37,556 bases of DNA from Rhodospirillales bacterium (GCA_003165335.1 PLTD01000262.1:1-37556); one strand, 5' to 3'; counted from the first letter of the stretch, positions 23,472-32,535 are shown. Program-made: numbers and translations. The notes: a model not told the origin generated them from the sequence alone.

Positions 23472-26357
23472 ATGTCTGTACGAGTGAAAGCGGCGCTTTG
23501 CGCCACTGCGGCTATTGTCGGTCTCACGGGCGCACGCGTCACGCTGGCCCAATCGTCGGATCAGCCGGCGGCATCAGCCGGTTCGGGGCTCGAGGAAATC
23601 GTCGTCACGGCCCGCCGCCGCGAAGAGCGCGTACAGACCGTTCCGATCGCGATTACCGCGTTCAGCCAGGCGGATATCGAAAAGAAGCAGATCCACCAAA
23701 TCCGCGAACTGTCTCAGAATGTTCCGTCGCTCAGCATGGCCCAGTCTCAGTCGGATACCAACGGGCTCTATTCCGGGCAGTTGCGCTTGCGCGGTTTGCC
23801 CGGCACCGAAATCTATTTCGACGACGTTCCCATCGGCAATGCAGACATACAGGCCGGAACCGGCATTACGCATGGCCTATCCGAAGGCTTTCTGTACGAC
23901 CTCGACGATGTTGAAGTCGTCAAAGGCCCGCAGGGGACTTTGTTCGGAAAGAATTCGGTCGGCGGCCTGATCTCGATCAAGCCGAAAAAGCCGACCGACG
24001 ACTATGAGGGATATTTGCGGGTCGCATTCGGCAATTACAGCGACAAGGAAGTCGAAGGCGCGGTCAATATTCCGGTCATCCAGGATAAATTGCTTGTCCG
24101 CTTCGCCGGGCAAATGCAGCAGCGCGACGGCTATACGAAAGACGTCGCCAATGGCCAAGACCTGGACAACAAGAATTTCTATGCCTGGCGCGCCAGTGTG
24201 ACCCTGCGGCCGACCGACGATATTGAAAACGACTTCGTCTATGACGGCTATTGGCAGGACACGAACGGTTCGGGCGAGCTGGTAAAATATTATAATCCGG
24301 CGAATGCCTTAGCGACAGGCGCAGCGCTTGGTCTGCCGGCGCCTTTGGCTTCGCTTCCGATCACGCTCGGCGTCGGCCCGAATCTGACCGGCCTGTTCAA
24401 TCCTGCCACCGCTGTCCCGACGGCGATCGCGGCTTTGGGCGCCGGCGGTTTTTCGCTCTACCCCGGCAGCGCGGCCGTGGCGGCGGAACAGCAGGCGCTA
24501 GGTCCGCGTCAGGATGTCGGCAGCAGCATCCAGGGTATCGGCAAGGATTACTTCTACGGCCTGACCGATACGGCTACCTGGAATATCGACGATAACCTGA
24601 CGCTGAAAAACATCGCCGCCGCCCGAATCTTCAAGCAGTTGGCGACCGCGGACTTCGCGCCGCTCGGCTTTCCGCTGCTCAATATCGGCGTACCCGGCAA
24701 CCAGCAGCAGTGGGGCGACAATTCGGTTCAATACACCGAGGAAATTCAGCTTCAGGGCAAGTCGCTTAGCGATAAGCTGACCTGGGTCACCGGCGGGTAC
24801 CTCGAATTCGATCACCCGTTGGGCGACACGCTGCTCGGCTCCGCCGCCCTCGGCGATACGCCGTTCGGCACAGTGGGCTACTACCACTTCAATATTCAGA
24901 CGCGCAGCGAGGCCCTGTTCGCGCATGGCACCTACGACCTCAGCGACTATGTCGAGGGGCTCAGCTTCACCGGCGGATACCGCTACACATGGGACTATGC
25001 ATCGACCGGTTCGCGCAGCACCAATGGTACGGACAGTGTCACTCGCAACCCGGACGGCTCGCCGGCCAATTGCGGCGGCACCTTCGCATTCGACAATAAT
25101 TGCTACCAATCGGTGAGTGGGCATTTCAGCTCGCCGGGCTGGAACGTCAGTCTGGAAGAGCTGTTAGACCCGGATACGCTGCTCTATGTGCGTGCGGGGA
25201 ATGCCTACCGGCCGGGCGCCTTCAACCTCAATGTTCCTGCCCAATACGCGAAGGTTCAGCCGGAACACGACACCGATGTCGAAATCGGCGTGAAGAAGGA
25301 TTGGGACTTGTGGGGCATGCATGCGCGGACGAACGCGGACATCTTCCATACCACCTATAAGTCGATCCAGGTTACGCAGACGGTTCCGATCCAACAGGGG
25401 AACGTTATCAAGGAGAACTCGATCAACGAGAACGCGGCCAGCGCCACGCTGGAAGGCGGTGAGCTTGAGGCCACTTTCCTGCCATACAAGGGCGTCGAGA
25501 TTTCACCGCATGCTTCGTACCTCCATGCGAGTTACGGCCAGTATCCAACGGCATTCGGCGCGATTTCGGCCGGTACGAACACGCCGTTCAACTTCACTCC
25601 GAAATGGCAGTACGGGATCACCGGCACCTACCATCTGCCGATCGACGAGTCGCTGGGCGATATCGCGCTGTCGGCGACCTATTCCTGGTACGGACATCAA
25701 TATAATACCCAGCTATTGGGTGATATTTATCCGATTCAGCCGTCATACGAAAATATCGATGCCCGGATCGATTGGACGAATTTCCTCAGCTATCCGGTCG
25801 ATCTCGGCTTTTTCATGACGAACGTGCAGAACAATGTGCATGTGATCGGGGCCACAACGCTTTACACGAATCTGGGCTTTGACTCGGTAGCGTATAATCC
25901 GCCTCGTATGTTCGGCTTGTCGGCTAAATATCGGTTTAGCGCCGGGTCTCAAACCAGCGAGGCCGCGTCCACCTACGTTCCGCCGCCGGCGGTCGCTTCG
26001 GCTCCGGCCGTACCGAAGAGCTATCTGGTGTTTTTCGATTTCAACAAGTCGGATCTGACGCCTGATGCGACGACCATCGTCGATCAGGCCGCCAAGAACG
26101 CAGGCCCGGCCAAGGTGACCCAGCTGACCGTAACCGGTCATACCGATACGGTTGGCTCGGATGCCTACAATATGCGCCTCAGCCGCCGACGTGCGGAATC
26201 GGTTGCGGCTCAATTGGAAAAGGACGGCATCCCCTCCAGCGAGATCGAGATCGTGGCCAAGGGCAAGCGCGACCTGCTGGTCCCGACCAAGGACGGGGTG
26301 AAGGAACCCCAGAACCGGCGTGTCCAGATCGTCTACGACAACGGGGCGACCTCATAA
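23472..26357 (+). CDS. TonB-dependent receptor fused to an OmpA-like domain, copy 3
   Basis: 961 aa. Signal peptide 1-28 or so (ends VTLAQ), TonB-box-like GLEEIVVTARRREE, plug with LRLRGLPGTEIYFDDVPIG and VKGPQGTLFGKNSVGGLISIKP, barrel ending MFGLSAKYRF, linker STYVPPPAVASAPAV, OmpA-like domain 848-961 with all binding residues. The plug is closest to copy 1 (KPKKPTDDYEGY against KPKHPTNDYEGY), while middle loops such as LGLPAPLASLPITLGVGPNLTG are its own. Loop cysteines are ANCGGTF...NNCY. The start at 23472 has GGGAGG and fits the other copies; an ATG 51 bp upstream lacks a ribosome site. Its last 130 bases of matched coding sequence (26191-26320) are identical to copy 4 although the receptor parts are in different subfamilies. 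Confidence 0.93.
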   Translation: MSVRVKAALCATAAIVGLTGARVTLAQSSDQPAASAGSGLEEIVVTARRREERVQTVPIAITAFSQADIEKKQIHQIRELSQNVPSLSMAQSQSDTNGLYSGQLRLRGLPGTEIYFDDVPIGNADIQAGTGITHGLSEGFLYDLDDVEVVKGPQGTLFGKNSVGGLISIKPKKPTDDYEGYLRVAFGNYSDKEVEGAVNIPVIQDKLLVRFAGQMQQRDGYTKDVANGQDLDNKNFYAWRASVTLRPTDDIENDFVYDGYWQDTNGSGELVKYYNPANALATGAALGLPAPLASLPITLGVGPNLTGLFNPATAVPTAIAALGAGGFSLYPGSAAVAAEQQALGPRQDVGSSIQGIGKDYFYGLTDTATWNIDDNLTLKNIAAARIFKQLATADFAPLGFPLLNIGVPGNQQQWGDNSVQYTEEIQLQGKSLSDKLTWVTGGYLEFDHPLGDTLLGSAALGDTPFGTVGYYHFNIQTRSEALFAHGTYDLSDYVEGLSFTGGYRYTWDYASTGSRSTNGTDSVTRNPDGSPANCGGTFAFDNNCYQSVSGHFSSPGWNVSLEELLDPDTLLYVRAGNAYRPGAFNLNVPAQYAKVQPEHDTDVEIGVKKDWDLWGMHARTNADIFHTTYKSIQVTQTVPIQQGNVIKENSINENAASATLEGGELEATFLPYKGVEISPHASYLHASYGQYPTAFGAISAGTNTPFNFTPKWQYGITGTYHLPIDESLGDIALSATYSWYGHQYNTQLLGDIYPIQPSYENIDARIDWTNFLSYPVDLGFFMTNVQNNVHVIGATTLYTNLGFDSVAYNPPRMFGLSAKYRFSAGSQTSEAASTYVPPPAVASAPAVPKSYLVFFDFNKSDLTPDATTIVDQAAKNAGPAKVTQLTVTGHTDTVGSDAYNMRLSRRRAESVAAQLEKDGIPSSEIEIVAKGKRDLLVPTKDGVKEPQNRRVQIVYDNGATS

Positions 26358-26391
26358 TATTATAACCACACACTGTTGCTGCAATATAACG

Positions 26392-26424
26392 CGGCGCCTC
26401 CAGAAATGGAGGCGCCGTTTGTTT
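26392..26424 (+). terminator. intrinsic terminator of receptor 3
   Basis: CGGCGCCTCC pairs perfectly with GGAGGCGCCG (loop AGAAAT), followed by TTTGTTT. The same form recurs after receptor 4. Confidence 0.88.
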
Positions 26425-26459
26425 GAGCGGCTGAATCCCGTGCTGAATCGCGATTATGC

Positions 26460-26585
26460 TTGACGTAACGCGCATTTTCACTTGAAGTCGCACTCAATAG
26501 CCGAGCCTGAGCATGGAAATGTCCCATGATTAAAGGGGTTCGGCACCGGGGCGGATACAGAGCGCGCAATGCAGCTCTGGTTTTT
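26460..26585 (+). promoter_or_regulatory. promoter element and structured leader of receptor 4
   Basis: TTGACG (26460-26465), 18 bases, GAAGTCGCACTCAATAG, then a leader that can fold. CCGAGCC (26501-26507) pairs with GGTTCGG (26537-26543, one G-U) around an inner CATGG/CCATG hairpin. AGAGC pairs with GCTCT (26559-26578), followed by GG and TTTTT directly ahead of the ribosome site, a terminator-like form. The same layout with different bases precedes receptor 5. Confidence 0.5.
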
Positions 26586-26597
26586 AAGGGGGAAAAT

Positions 26598-29432
26598 ATG
26601 TCGTCACGTATTACGTTGGCACTGTGCGCCTCTGTCGCGATTGTCGGGCTTACCGGCGCGCATACCACGTTGGCGCAGTCATCGGACCAATCGACTACAG
26701 CCGCCAGCTCAGGTCCGGGCATCGAAGAAGTGGTCGTGACGGCCCGACGCCGTGAAGAAAAGGCGCAGTCGGTTCCGATTACGCTGCTGACCTTTACGCC
26801 CGAAGCGCTGCAGAAGCAGGATATTCGTGACTCGCTGACACTGACGGACTCGATTCCGGGACTGAACGGCGCCACGGGTGCGTCGCTGGGCCTGACCTAT
26901 ACGTTCCTGCGTGGCGCACCGGGCGTCGTTGCCTATTGGAACCAGGTGCCGATCAACATCAACAACCAGGACCAGGGGTTTTACTTCGACCTCGCCAATA
27001 TCCAGGTGCTGTACGGCCCTCAGGGAACGCTATTCGGTCTCAGCAACGACGCCGGCGCGCTGTTGTTCGAGCCACAGCATCCGAAGAATGATTTCGAGGG
27101 CTATGGCCAGGTTACGTTCGGCGATTACGGCCGCGAGACGATCGAGGGCGTGGTCAACGTGCCGGTTGTCGAAGATAAGCTGTTGGTGCGCATCGGCGGT
27201 CAGTATCAGAAGCAGGACGGCTATCAGCATGTCATTCAGCAAAATCTCGATTTGCTGAATCAGAATTATTGGAATTTCCGGGGTTCGGCGACCTTCTCCC
27301 CGACGGATAATCTCAATAATGAATTGATGATCAATTATTTCGATACGCAGTATCTGCCTGGTGCTTTCACCTATGGTGGGGCCAATCCGGCCGCCCCGGC
27401 GGCATTCCCGCTTCCGCTGCAGAGTATTCTGAACTATGCCCAGATGGGGTACATCAATGCTCCCTATGGTTCGAACCAACTCGCGGGCAAGGATATCAAC
27501 CTAACCCAGCTTTACGCGCAGCAGCAAGCACTTGGCCCATACCACATCCAATCGTTGTCGCTAATTCCGACGGCGGTATTGAAGCAGTTGAACATCGTCG
27601 ATACCGCATCCTGGGATATCAACGATAACATCACATTGAAAAACATTGCCGGCTATCAAGAGATATACAACTTCGTACGGGCGGATATCGCCGGATTGGG
27701 CTTCGGCCTTTTGAGTGCTCCGACGCCGATCCAAAGCACGCCCTCGGGCCCGACCGTTCAATATAACGAAGAAGTGCAAGTACTCGGCAATTTCTTCGAC
27801 GGCAAGATGAACTTCGTCGCTGGCATTTTCAACCAATTGGGCGGCGCCAGCCAGGGCGGCGTGGCCGACACGCGCGCACCTTACGGGATCGTTTACACCT
27901 GCGACTTTGGCTGCGTGTCGCTCTCTGGGCTGCAACAGACGCAGGTATCCAACACGCACGCGGTCTATACGCAGACAACCTACAACCTGAGCGATTATGT
28001 CGAAGGGCTGAGCTTTACGGGTGGCTTCCGCTTCACTTGGGATAAATTCTACACCCAAGAGAACAGCTACGGCCCGACCGGTTTGCTTCTCCCAACGACT
28101 TGTCTAAACGCAGCGAAGCAGATTGTTTCGGCGGGGTGTGCCTCCTCGCAAGATGCACGTTTCCGGTCGCCAAGCTATTCGTTGCAGCTCAACTATCAGG
28201 TACTGCCGCAGACGATGGTCTACGTAAACAACAGCCTTGGATATAAGACAGGCGGTTTTAACGGCCAGAATTTCATCGCATTCCAGATATACAAGCCCGA
28301 GCACCTGAACAATTACGAAGCCGGCGTGAAATCGGACTTCGATCTTGGTGCGATCGGGCTGGACAGCGTCAAGGTGCGGACCGACGCCAGCTTATACTAC
28401 GGCGTCTATCGTGGTATCGAGATTCAGACGACCGGCGCCTATGCGACTGTGGCGGGACCTTTGTCCTTGGGAACGCCCTATCTCGATGTCGGTGACGGCG
28501 ACCTTTACGGTTGGGATTTCCAATTCACCGTGCTTCCGTTCCCCGACCTCGAAATCCATGGCGACGCCGAATACAACAAGGGCAAATACAAGAACTTCCA
28601 GGGTCCCAATGCGGCTGGTACCGGCCAAGTTTCAGTACCTGGCGTCGCGTTTGAAATCCTACCCGAATATAAATTTAACGGAGGAGCCACCTACCACTTC
28701 TCGTTCCTCGACAAATCCTACGGCGACGTCAGCTTGACGGGCACCTATTCCTGGGTTCAGCACTCGGTCAATACCGATGTCGCCAATGTCACTTACTATG
28801 ACCTTCTGGCGGGTCACCACAACATCGATATGAGCCTCGACTGGAAAGACATCTTGGGGCACACGGGGCTTAGCGCTCGGGCATTTGTGACCAATTTGAC
28901 GAATAACTCCGTCGTCAATGGTTGCCTATGCGCCTACTACGCTGTCGGCGAAATCGGCTATCAGCCGGCGCAACCGCGCATGGGTGGCTTTACCCTGCGC
29001 TATGAGTTCGGTCCCGACTCGTTCGGCGGTTCGACACAGGCAGCGGCCTACACGCCGCCGCCCGCGGTCGCTCCGGCGCCTTCGGTCTCGAAGAGCTATC
29101 TGGTGTTCTTCGACTTCAATAAGTCGGACCTGACGGCTGATGCAACGACCATCGTCGACCAAGCCGCCAAGAATGCCGGTCCGGCCAAAGTCACCCAACT
29201 GACCGTAACCGGTCACACCGATACTGTCGGTTCGGACGCCTACAATATGCGTCTCAGCCGCCGCCGTGCGGAATCGGTTGCGGCTCAATTGGAAAAGGAC
29301 GGCATCCCCTCCAGCGAGATCGAGATCGTGGCCAAGGGCAAGCGCGACCTGCTGGTCCCGACCAAGGACGGGGTGAAGGAACCCCAGAACCGGCGCGTCC
29401 AGATCGTCTATGACAACGGGGCGACCTCGTGA
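26598..29432 (+). CDS. TonB-dependent receptor fused to an OmpA-like domain, copy 4 (subfamily B)
   Basis: 944 aa. Signal peptide to about residue 28 (GAHTTLAQSS), TonB-box-like GIEEVVVTARRREE, then a plug unlike copies 1-3: VPITLLTFTPEALQKQDI, YTFLRGAPGVVAYWNQVPIN and VLYGPQGTLFGLSNDAGALLFEP, where the usual GGLISI strand is replaced. The barrel runs to MGGFTLRYEF, with cysteine pairs YTCDFGC and TTCLNAAKQIVSAGC. The linker is AAAYTPPPAVAPAPSV, and the OmpA-like domain spans 831-944 with GHTD and RRRA. Receptor region and flanks are close to copy 5 (long shared runs such as GWDFQFTVLPFPDLEIHGDA), so this pair arose by a recent duplication. The ATG at 26598 follows AAGGGGG; the in-frame ATG at 26526 lies inside the folded leader. 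Confidence 0.93.
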   Translation: MSSRITLALCASVAIVGLTGAHTTLAQSSDQSTTAASSGPGIEEVVVTARRREEKAQSVPITLLTFTPEALQKQDIRDSLTLTDSIPGLNGATGASLGLTYTFLRGAPGVVAYWNQVPININNQDQGFYFDLANIQVLYGPQGTLFGLSNDAGALLFEPQHPKNDFEGYGQVTFGDYGRETIEGVVNVPVVEDKLLVRIGGQYQKQDGYQHVIQQNLDLLNQNYWNFRGSATFSPTDNLNNELMINYFDTQYLPGAFTYGGANPAAPAAFPLPLQSILNYAQMGYINAPYGSNQLAGKDINLTQLYAQQQALGPYHIQSLSLIPTAVLKQLNIVDTASWDINDNITLKNIAGYQEIYNFVRADIAGLGFGLLSAPTPIQSTPSGPTVQYNEEVQVLGNFFDGKMNFVAGIFNQLGGASQGGVADTRAPYGIVYTCDFGCVSLSGLQQTQVSNTHAVYTQTTYNLSDYVEGLSFTGGFRFTWDKFYTQENSYGPTGLLLPTTCLNAAKQIVSAGCASSQDARFRSPSYSLQLNYQVLPQTMVYVNNSLGYKTGGFNGQNFIAFQIYKPEHLNNYEAGVKSDFDLGAIGLDSVKVRTDASLYYGVYRGIEIQTTGAYATVAGPLSLGTPYLDVGDGDLYGWDFQFTVLPFPDLEIHGDAEYNKGKYKNFQGPNAAGTGQVSVPGVAFEILPEYKFNGGATYHFSFLDKSYGDVSLTGTYSWVQHSVNTDVANVTYYDLLAGHHNIDMSLDWKDILGHTGLSARAFVTNLTNNSVVNGCLCAYYAVGEIGYQPAQPRMGGFTLRYEFGPDSFGGSTQAAAYTPPPAVAPAPSVSKSYLVFFDFNKSDLTADATTIVDQAAKNAGPAKVTQLTVTGHTDTVGSDAYNMRLSRRRAESVAAQLEKDGIPSSEIEIVAKGKRDLLVPTKDGVKEPQNRRVQIVYDNGATS

Positions 29433-29473
29433 GCACACTCCAAACTAGCTAAAACTGTTGCTAAAATAACACG

Positions 29474-29506
29474 CGGCGTCTCCGGAAATGGAGGCGCCGT
29501 TTGTTT
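29474..29506 (+). terminator. intrinsic terminator of receptor 4
   Basis: CGGCGTCTCC pairs with GGAGGCGCCG (one G-U pair, loop GGAAAT), followed by TTTGTTT. An ACTGTTGC motif precedes it as in receptor 3 and the pseudogene. Confidence 0.87.
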
Positions 29507-29541
29507 GAACGGCTGAGCGGCACGCTTAAGCTCAATAATGC

Positions 29542-29670
29542 TTGACGGGATCCCTGTTTTCCAATTGAAGTCGCACTCAATAGCCGAACCCGTTCAACGG
29601 GATGTGTCCCGCGCGTAATGCGGTTCGGCAAACGGGGCGGATACAGGGCGCGCAAGGCGCTCTAATTTTT
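29542..29670 (+). promoter_or_regulatory. promoter element and structured leader of receptor 5
   Basis: TTGACG (29542-29547), 19 bases, GAAGTCGCACTCAATAG. The leader pairs CCGAACC (29584-29590) with GGTTCGG (29622-29628) around CGGGA/TCCCG. AGGGCGC (29645-29651) pairs with GCGCTCT (29657-29663), followed by AA and TTTTT, then the ribosome site. Pairing is kept relative to receptor 4 although several bases differ. Confidence 0.5.
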
Positions 29671-29682
29671 AACGGGGGAAAT

Positions 29683-32514
29683 ATGTCAGCACGTTTGACT
29701 TTGGCGCTGTGCGCGTCGGCTGCGATTGTCGGGCTTACCGGTGCGCATACCACGATGGCTCAGTCATCGGACCAATCGACCACAGCCGCCAGCTCAGGTG
29801 CTGGCATCGAAGAAGTGATCGTGACAGCCCGACGCCGTGAAGAAAAAGCGCAGACCGTTCCGATTACGTTGCTGACCTTCACACCCGAGACGCTGCAGAA
29901 GCAGGATATTCGCGACTCGCTGACATTGACGGACTCCATTCCGGGCTTCAACGGGTCCACCGGTGCCTCACTCGGCCTGACCTATACGTTCCTGCGCGGT
30001 GCGCCAGGCGTCGTCGCCTACTGGAACCAGGTGCCCATCAATATCAATAACCAGGCCCAGGGATTCTATTTCGACCTTGCCAATATTCAGGTGCTGTATG
30101 GCCCGCAGGGAACTCTGTTCGGTCTCAGTAACGATGCCGGTGCTCTGTTGTTCGAGCCTCAGCATCCCAAGAACGATTTCGAGGGCTACGGTCAGGTTAC
30201 CCTTGGCGACTACGGTCGCGAGACGATCGAAGGCGTAGTTAATGTGCCGGTCGTCGAGGACAAATTGCTGGTCCGCATCGGCGGTCAGTACCAGAAGCAG
30301 GACGGCTATCAGCACGTCATTCAGCAAAATCTTAATTTGTTGAATCAGAATTATTGGAATTTCCGTGGATCCGCGACTTTTACACCGACGGATAACATCA
30401 ATAACGAAGTAATGCTCAATTACTTCGATACACAGTATCTTCCCGGTGCCTTCACCTACAACCATGCAAATCCGGCCGCGTCACAAGCGATCGGCATTCC
30501 GCTGCAATCACTTTTGACCTACGCGCAGTTGGGCTACATCAACCCGTTCGCGACAGCGCAGCTTGCGGGAAAAGACATCAACCTGACCCAGCTTGCGGCT
30601 CAGCAGAGGGCGATTGGTCCAGATCAGGTCGAGTCCGTTTCTCTCATACCGACCGCGATACTGAAGCAGCTGAATATAGTCGATACCGCTTCATGGGATA
30701 TCACCGACAATATCACCCTGAAAAATATTGCCGGTTATGAGGAAATCTCCAGTTACACGAGGGCGGATATTGGCGGTTTGGGTTTCGGTCTGCTGGCAGG
30801 GCCACAGGACGGCCTGCTCGATCAGCCGCGGGGACCGGCGACACAATATAACGAAGAAATCCAGGTCCAGGCCAACTTCTTCGACAACAAGTTCAAGCTC
30901 ACGACTGGCTTCTTCAACCAGTGGGGTGGTGCGAACAGCGGTGCGGGTGGAAGCTCTCCTTCGAATACACATTCGCCATACGGCATCCAATATACCGATG
31001 ATTTTGGCGGTGTATCGATCTCAGGTGCGACTTCGACCCAACAAGCAACCACACACGCCGTCTATACGCAGGGCACTTACGACATTGGCGACTATGTCGA
31101 AGGGCTGAGCTTCACGGGTGGCTTCCGCTATTCGTGGGATAGTTTCTATACAGCCGGCGGCAGCTATTGCGTCACTTCGTGCCCAGCTGGCGACCCGATC
31201 AATACGTTGACCGCCTTCACTTCGCAGCATGCACGCTTCCGGTCGCCCAGCTATACGTTGCAGCTCAACTATCAAATACTACCGGAGACGATGATCTATA
31301 TTAATAACAGCCTCGGCTATAAAACTGGCGGCTTCAACGGCCAGAACTTCGTCGATTCCAATATCGAGATCTATAAGCCCGAGCACCTGAACAACTATGA
31401 AGCCGGCATCAAGTCCGACTTCGACCTCGGTGCGATCGGTATGGAGAGCGTCAAGGCTCGGATCGATGCCAGCGTGTTCTACGGCGTCTATCGCGGCATC
31501 GAAATTCAGACTACCGGCGCCTATGAAGGCCTTAACGGCGTGAAGAATCTGGGCACGCCCTTTCTCGACGTCGGCGATGGCGACCTTTACGGTTGGGATT
31601 TCCAATTCACCGTGCTGCCGTTCCCCGACCTAGAAATCCATGGCGATGCCGAGTACAACAAAGGCAAATACAAAAACTTCCAGGGTCCGAACGCAGCCGG
31701 CACCGGACAGATGTCCGTACCAGGCGTCGCGTTTGAAATTCTGCCCGAATATAAGGCCAACGGTGCCGCGACGTATCACTTCTCCTTCATTGACAAGTCA
31801 TATGGCGATGTCAGCCTGACCGGAAGTTATTCCTGGGTACAGCACTCGATCAGCAGCGATGTCGCTGATATTACGCCCGAAGATATCCTTCCAGGCCACC
31901 ACACGATCGACATGAGCCTCGATTGGAAAGATGTTTTGGGTCATACAGGACTTAGCGCACGGGCCTTCGTGACCAACCTGAATAATAATTCAGTGGTCAA
32001 CGGCGCCCTGGCCGCCTATGCCGCCATTGGCGAGATAGGCTTCCAGCCAGCGCAACCGCGCATGGGCGGCTTTACCCTGCGCTATGAATTCGGACCGGAT
32101 TCGTTCGGTGGGTCGACTCAGGCAGCCGCCTATGTGCCGCCGCCAGCAGTTGCACCGGCGCCATCGGTTTCGAAGAGCTATCTGGTGTTCTTCGACTTCA
32201 ACAAGTCTGATCTGACGCCCCAAGCGTCATCTATCGTCGATCAGGCGGCGAAGAATGCCGGCCCGGCAAAGGTTACTCAGCTGACTGTCACGGGACACAC
32301 CGATACGGTCGGCTCGGACGCCTACAACATGCGACTCTCCCGCCGCCGTGCGGAATCGGTTGCGGCCCAACTCGAGAAGGACGGCATCCCTTCGTCGGAG
32401 ATCGAGATCGTGGCCAAGGGCAAGCGCGACCTGCTGGTACCGACGGCCGACGGTGTTAAGGAGCCGCAGAACCGGCGCGTCCAGATCGTCTATGACGGCG
32501 GCGCGGCCTCATAA
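29683..32514 (+). CDS. TonB-dependent receptor fused to an OmpA-like domain, copy 5 (subfamily B)
   Basis: 943 aa. Signal peptide ends near GAHTTMAQSS, TonB-box-like GIEEVIVTARRREE, and plug and barrel closely follow copy 4 (RGAPGVVAYWNQVPININNQ, VLYGPQGTLFGLSNDAGALL). Middle loops differ: FNQWGGANSGAGGSSPSN and GGSYCVTSCPAG, the latter with its own cysteine pair. The barrel ends MGGFTLRYEF, then linker AAAYVPPPAVAPAPSV and OmpA-like domain 830-943. This OmpA copy is the most changed in the tail (LTPQASSIV, VPTADGVKEPQ, YDGGAAS), but Asp and Arg for peptidoglycan are kept. It starts at the ATG at 29683 after GGGGGAA. It is the last unit of the array and converges with the TetR gene. Variation in loops between copies 4 and 5 points to altered ligand range; the ligands are unknown. 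Confidence 0.93.
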   Translation: MSARLTLALCASAAIVGLTGAHTTMAQSSDQSTTAASSGAGIEEVIVTARRREEKAQTVPITLLTFTPETLQKQDIRDSLTLTDSIPGFNGSTGASLGLTYTFLRGAPGVVAYWNQVPININNQAQGFYFDLANIQVLYGPQGTLFGLSNDAGALLFEPQHPKNDFEGYGQVTLGDYGRETIEGVVNVPVVEDKLLVRIGGQYQKQDGYQHVIQQNLNLLNQNYWNFRGSATFTPTDNINNEVMLNYFDTQYLPGAFTYNHANPAASQAIGIPLQSLLTYAQLGYINPFATAQLAGKDINLTQLAAQQRAIGPDQVESVSLIPTAILKQLNIVDTASWDITDNITLKNIAGYEEISSYTRADIGGLGFGLLAGPQDGLLDQPRGPATQYNEEIQVQANFFDNKFKLTTGFFNQWGGANSGAGGSSPSNTHSPYGIQYTDDFGGVSISGATSTQQATTHAVYTQGTYDIGDYVEGLSFTGGFRYSWDSFYTAGGSYCVTSCPAGDPINTLTAFTSQHARFRSPSYTLQLNYQILPETMIYINNSLGYKTGGFNGQNFVDSNIEIYKPEHLNNYEAGIKSDFDLGAIGMESVKARIDASVFYGVYRGIEIQTTGAYEGLNGVKNLGTPFLDVGDGDLYGWDFQFTVLPFPDLEIHGDAEYNKGKYKNFQGPNAAGTGQMSVPGVAFEILPEYKANGAATYHFSFIDKSYGDVSLTGSYSWVQHSISSDVADITPEDILPGHHTIDMSLDWKDVLGHTGLSARAFVTNLNNNSVVNGALAAYAAIGEIGFQPAQPRMGGFTLRYEFGPDSFGGSTQAAAYVPPPAVAPAPSVSKSYLVFFDFNKSDLTPQASSIVDQAAKNAGPAKVTQLTVTGHTDTVGSDAYNMRLSRRRAESVAAQLEKDGIPSSEIEIVAKGKRDLLVPTADGVKEPQNRRVQIVYDGGAAS

Positions 32515-32535
32515 GCCGGTCACAATACTAACGCA

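Noticed and set aside
16581-32514. Receptor array as an assembly artefact or a transposon-made repeat
   Set aside because: Copies differ throughout their receptor parts and flanks, one is decayed, and no transposase or terminal inverted repeats are present. Tandem duplication explains it better.
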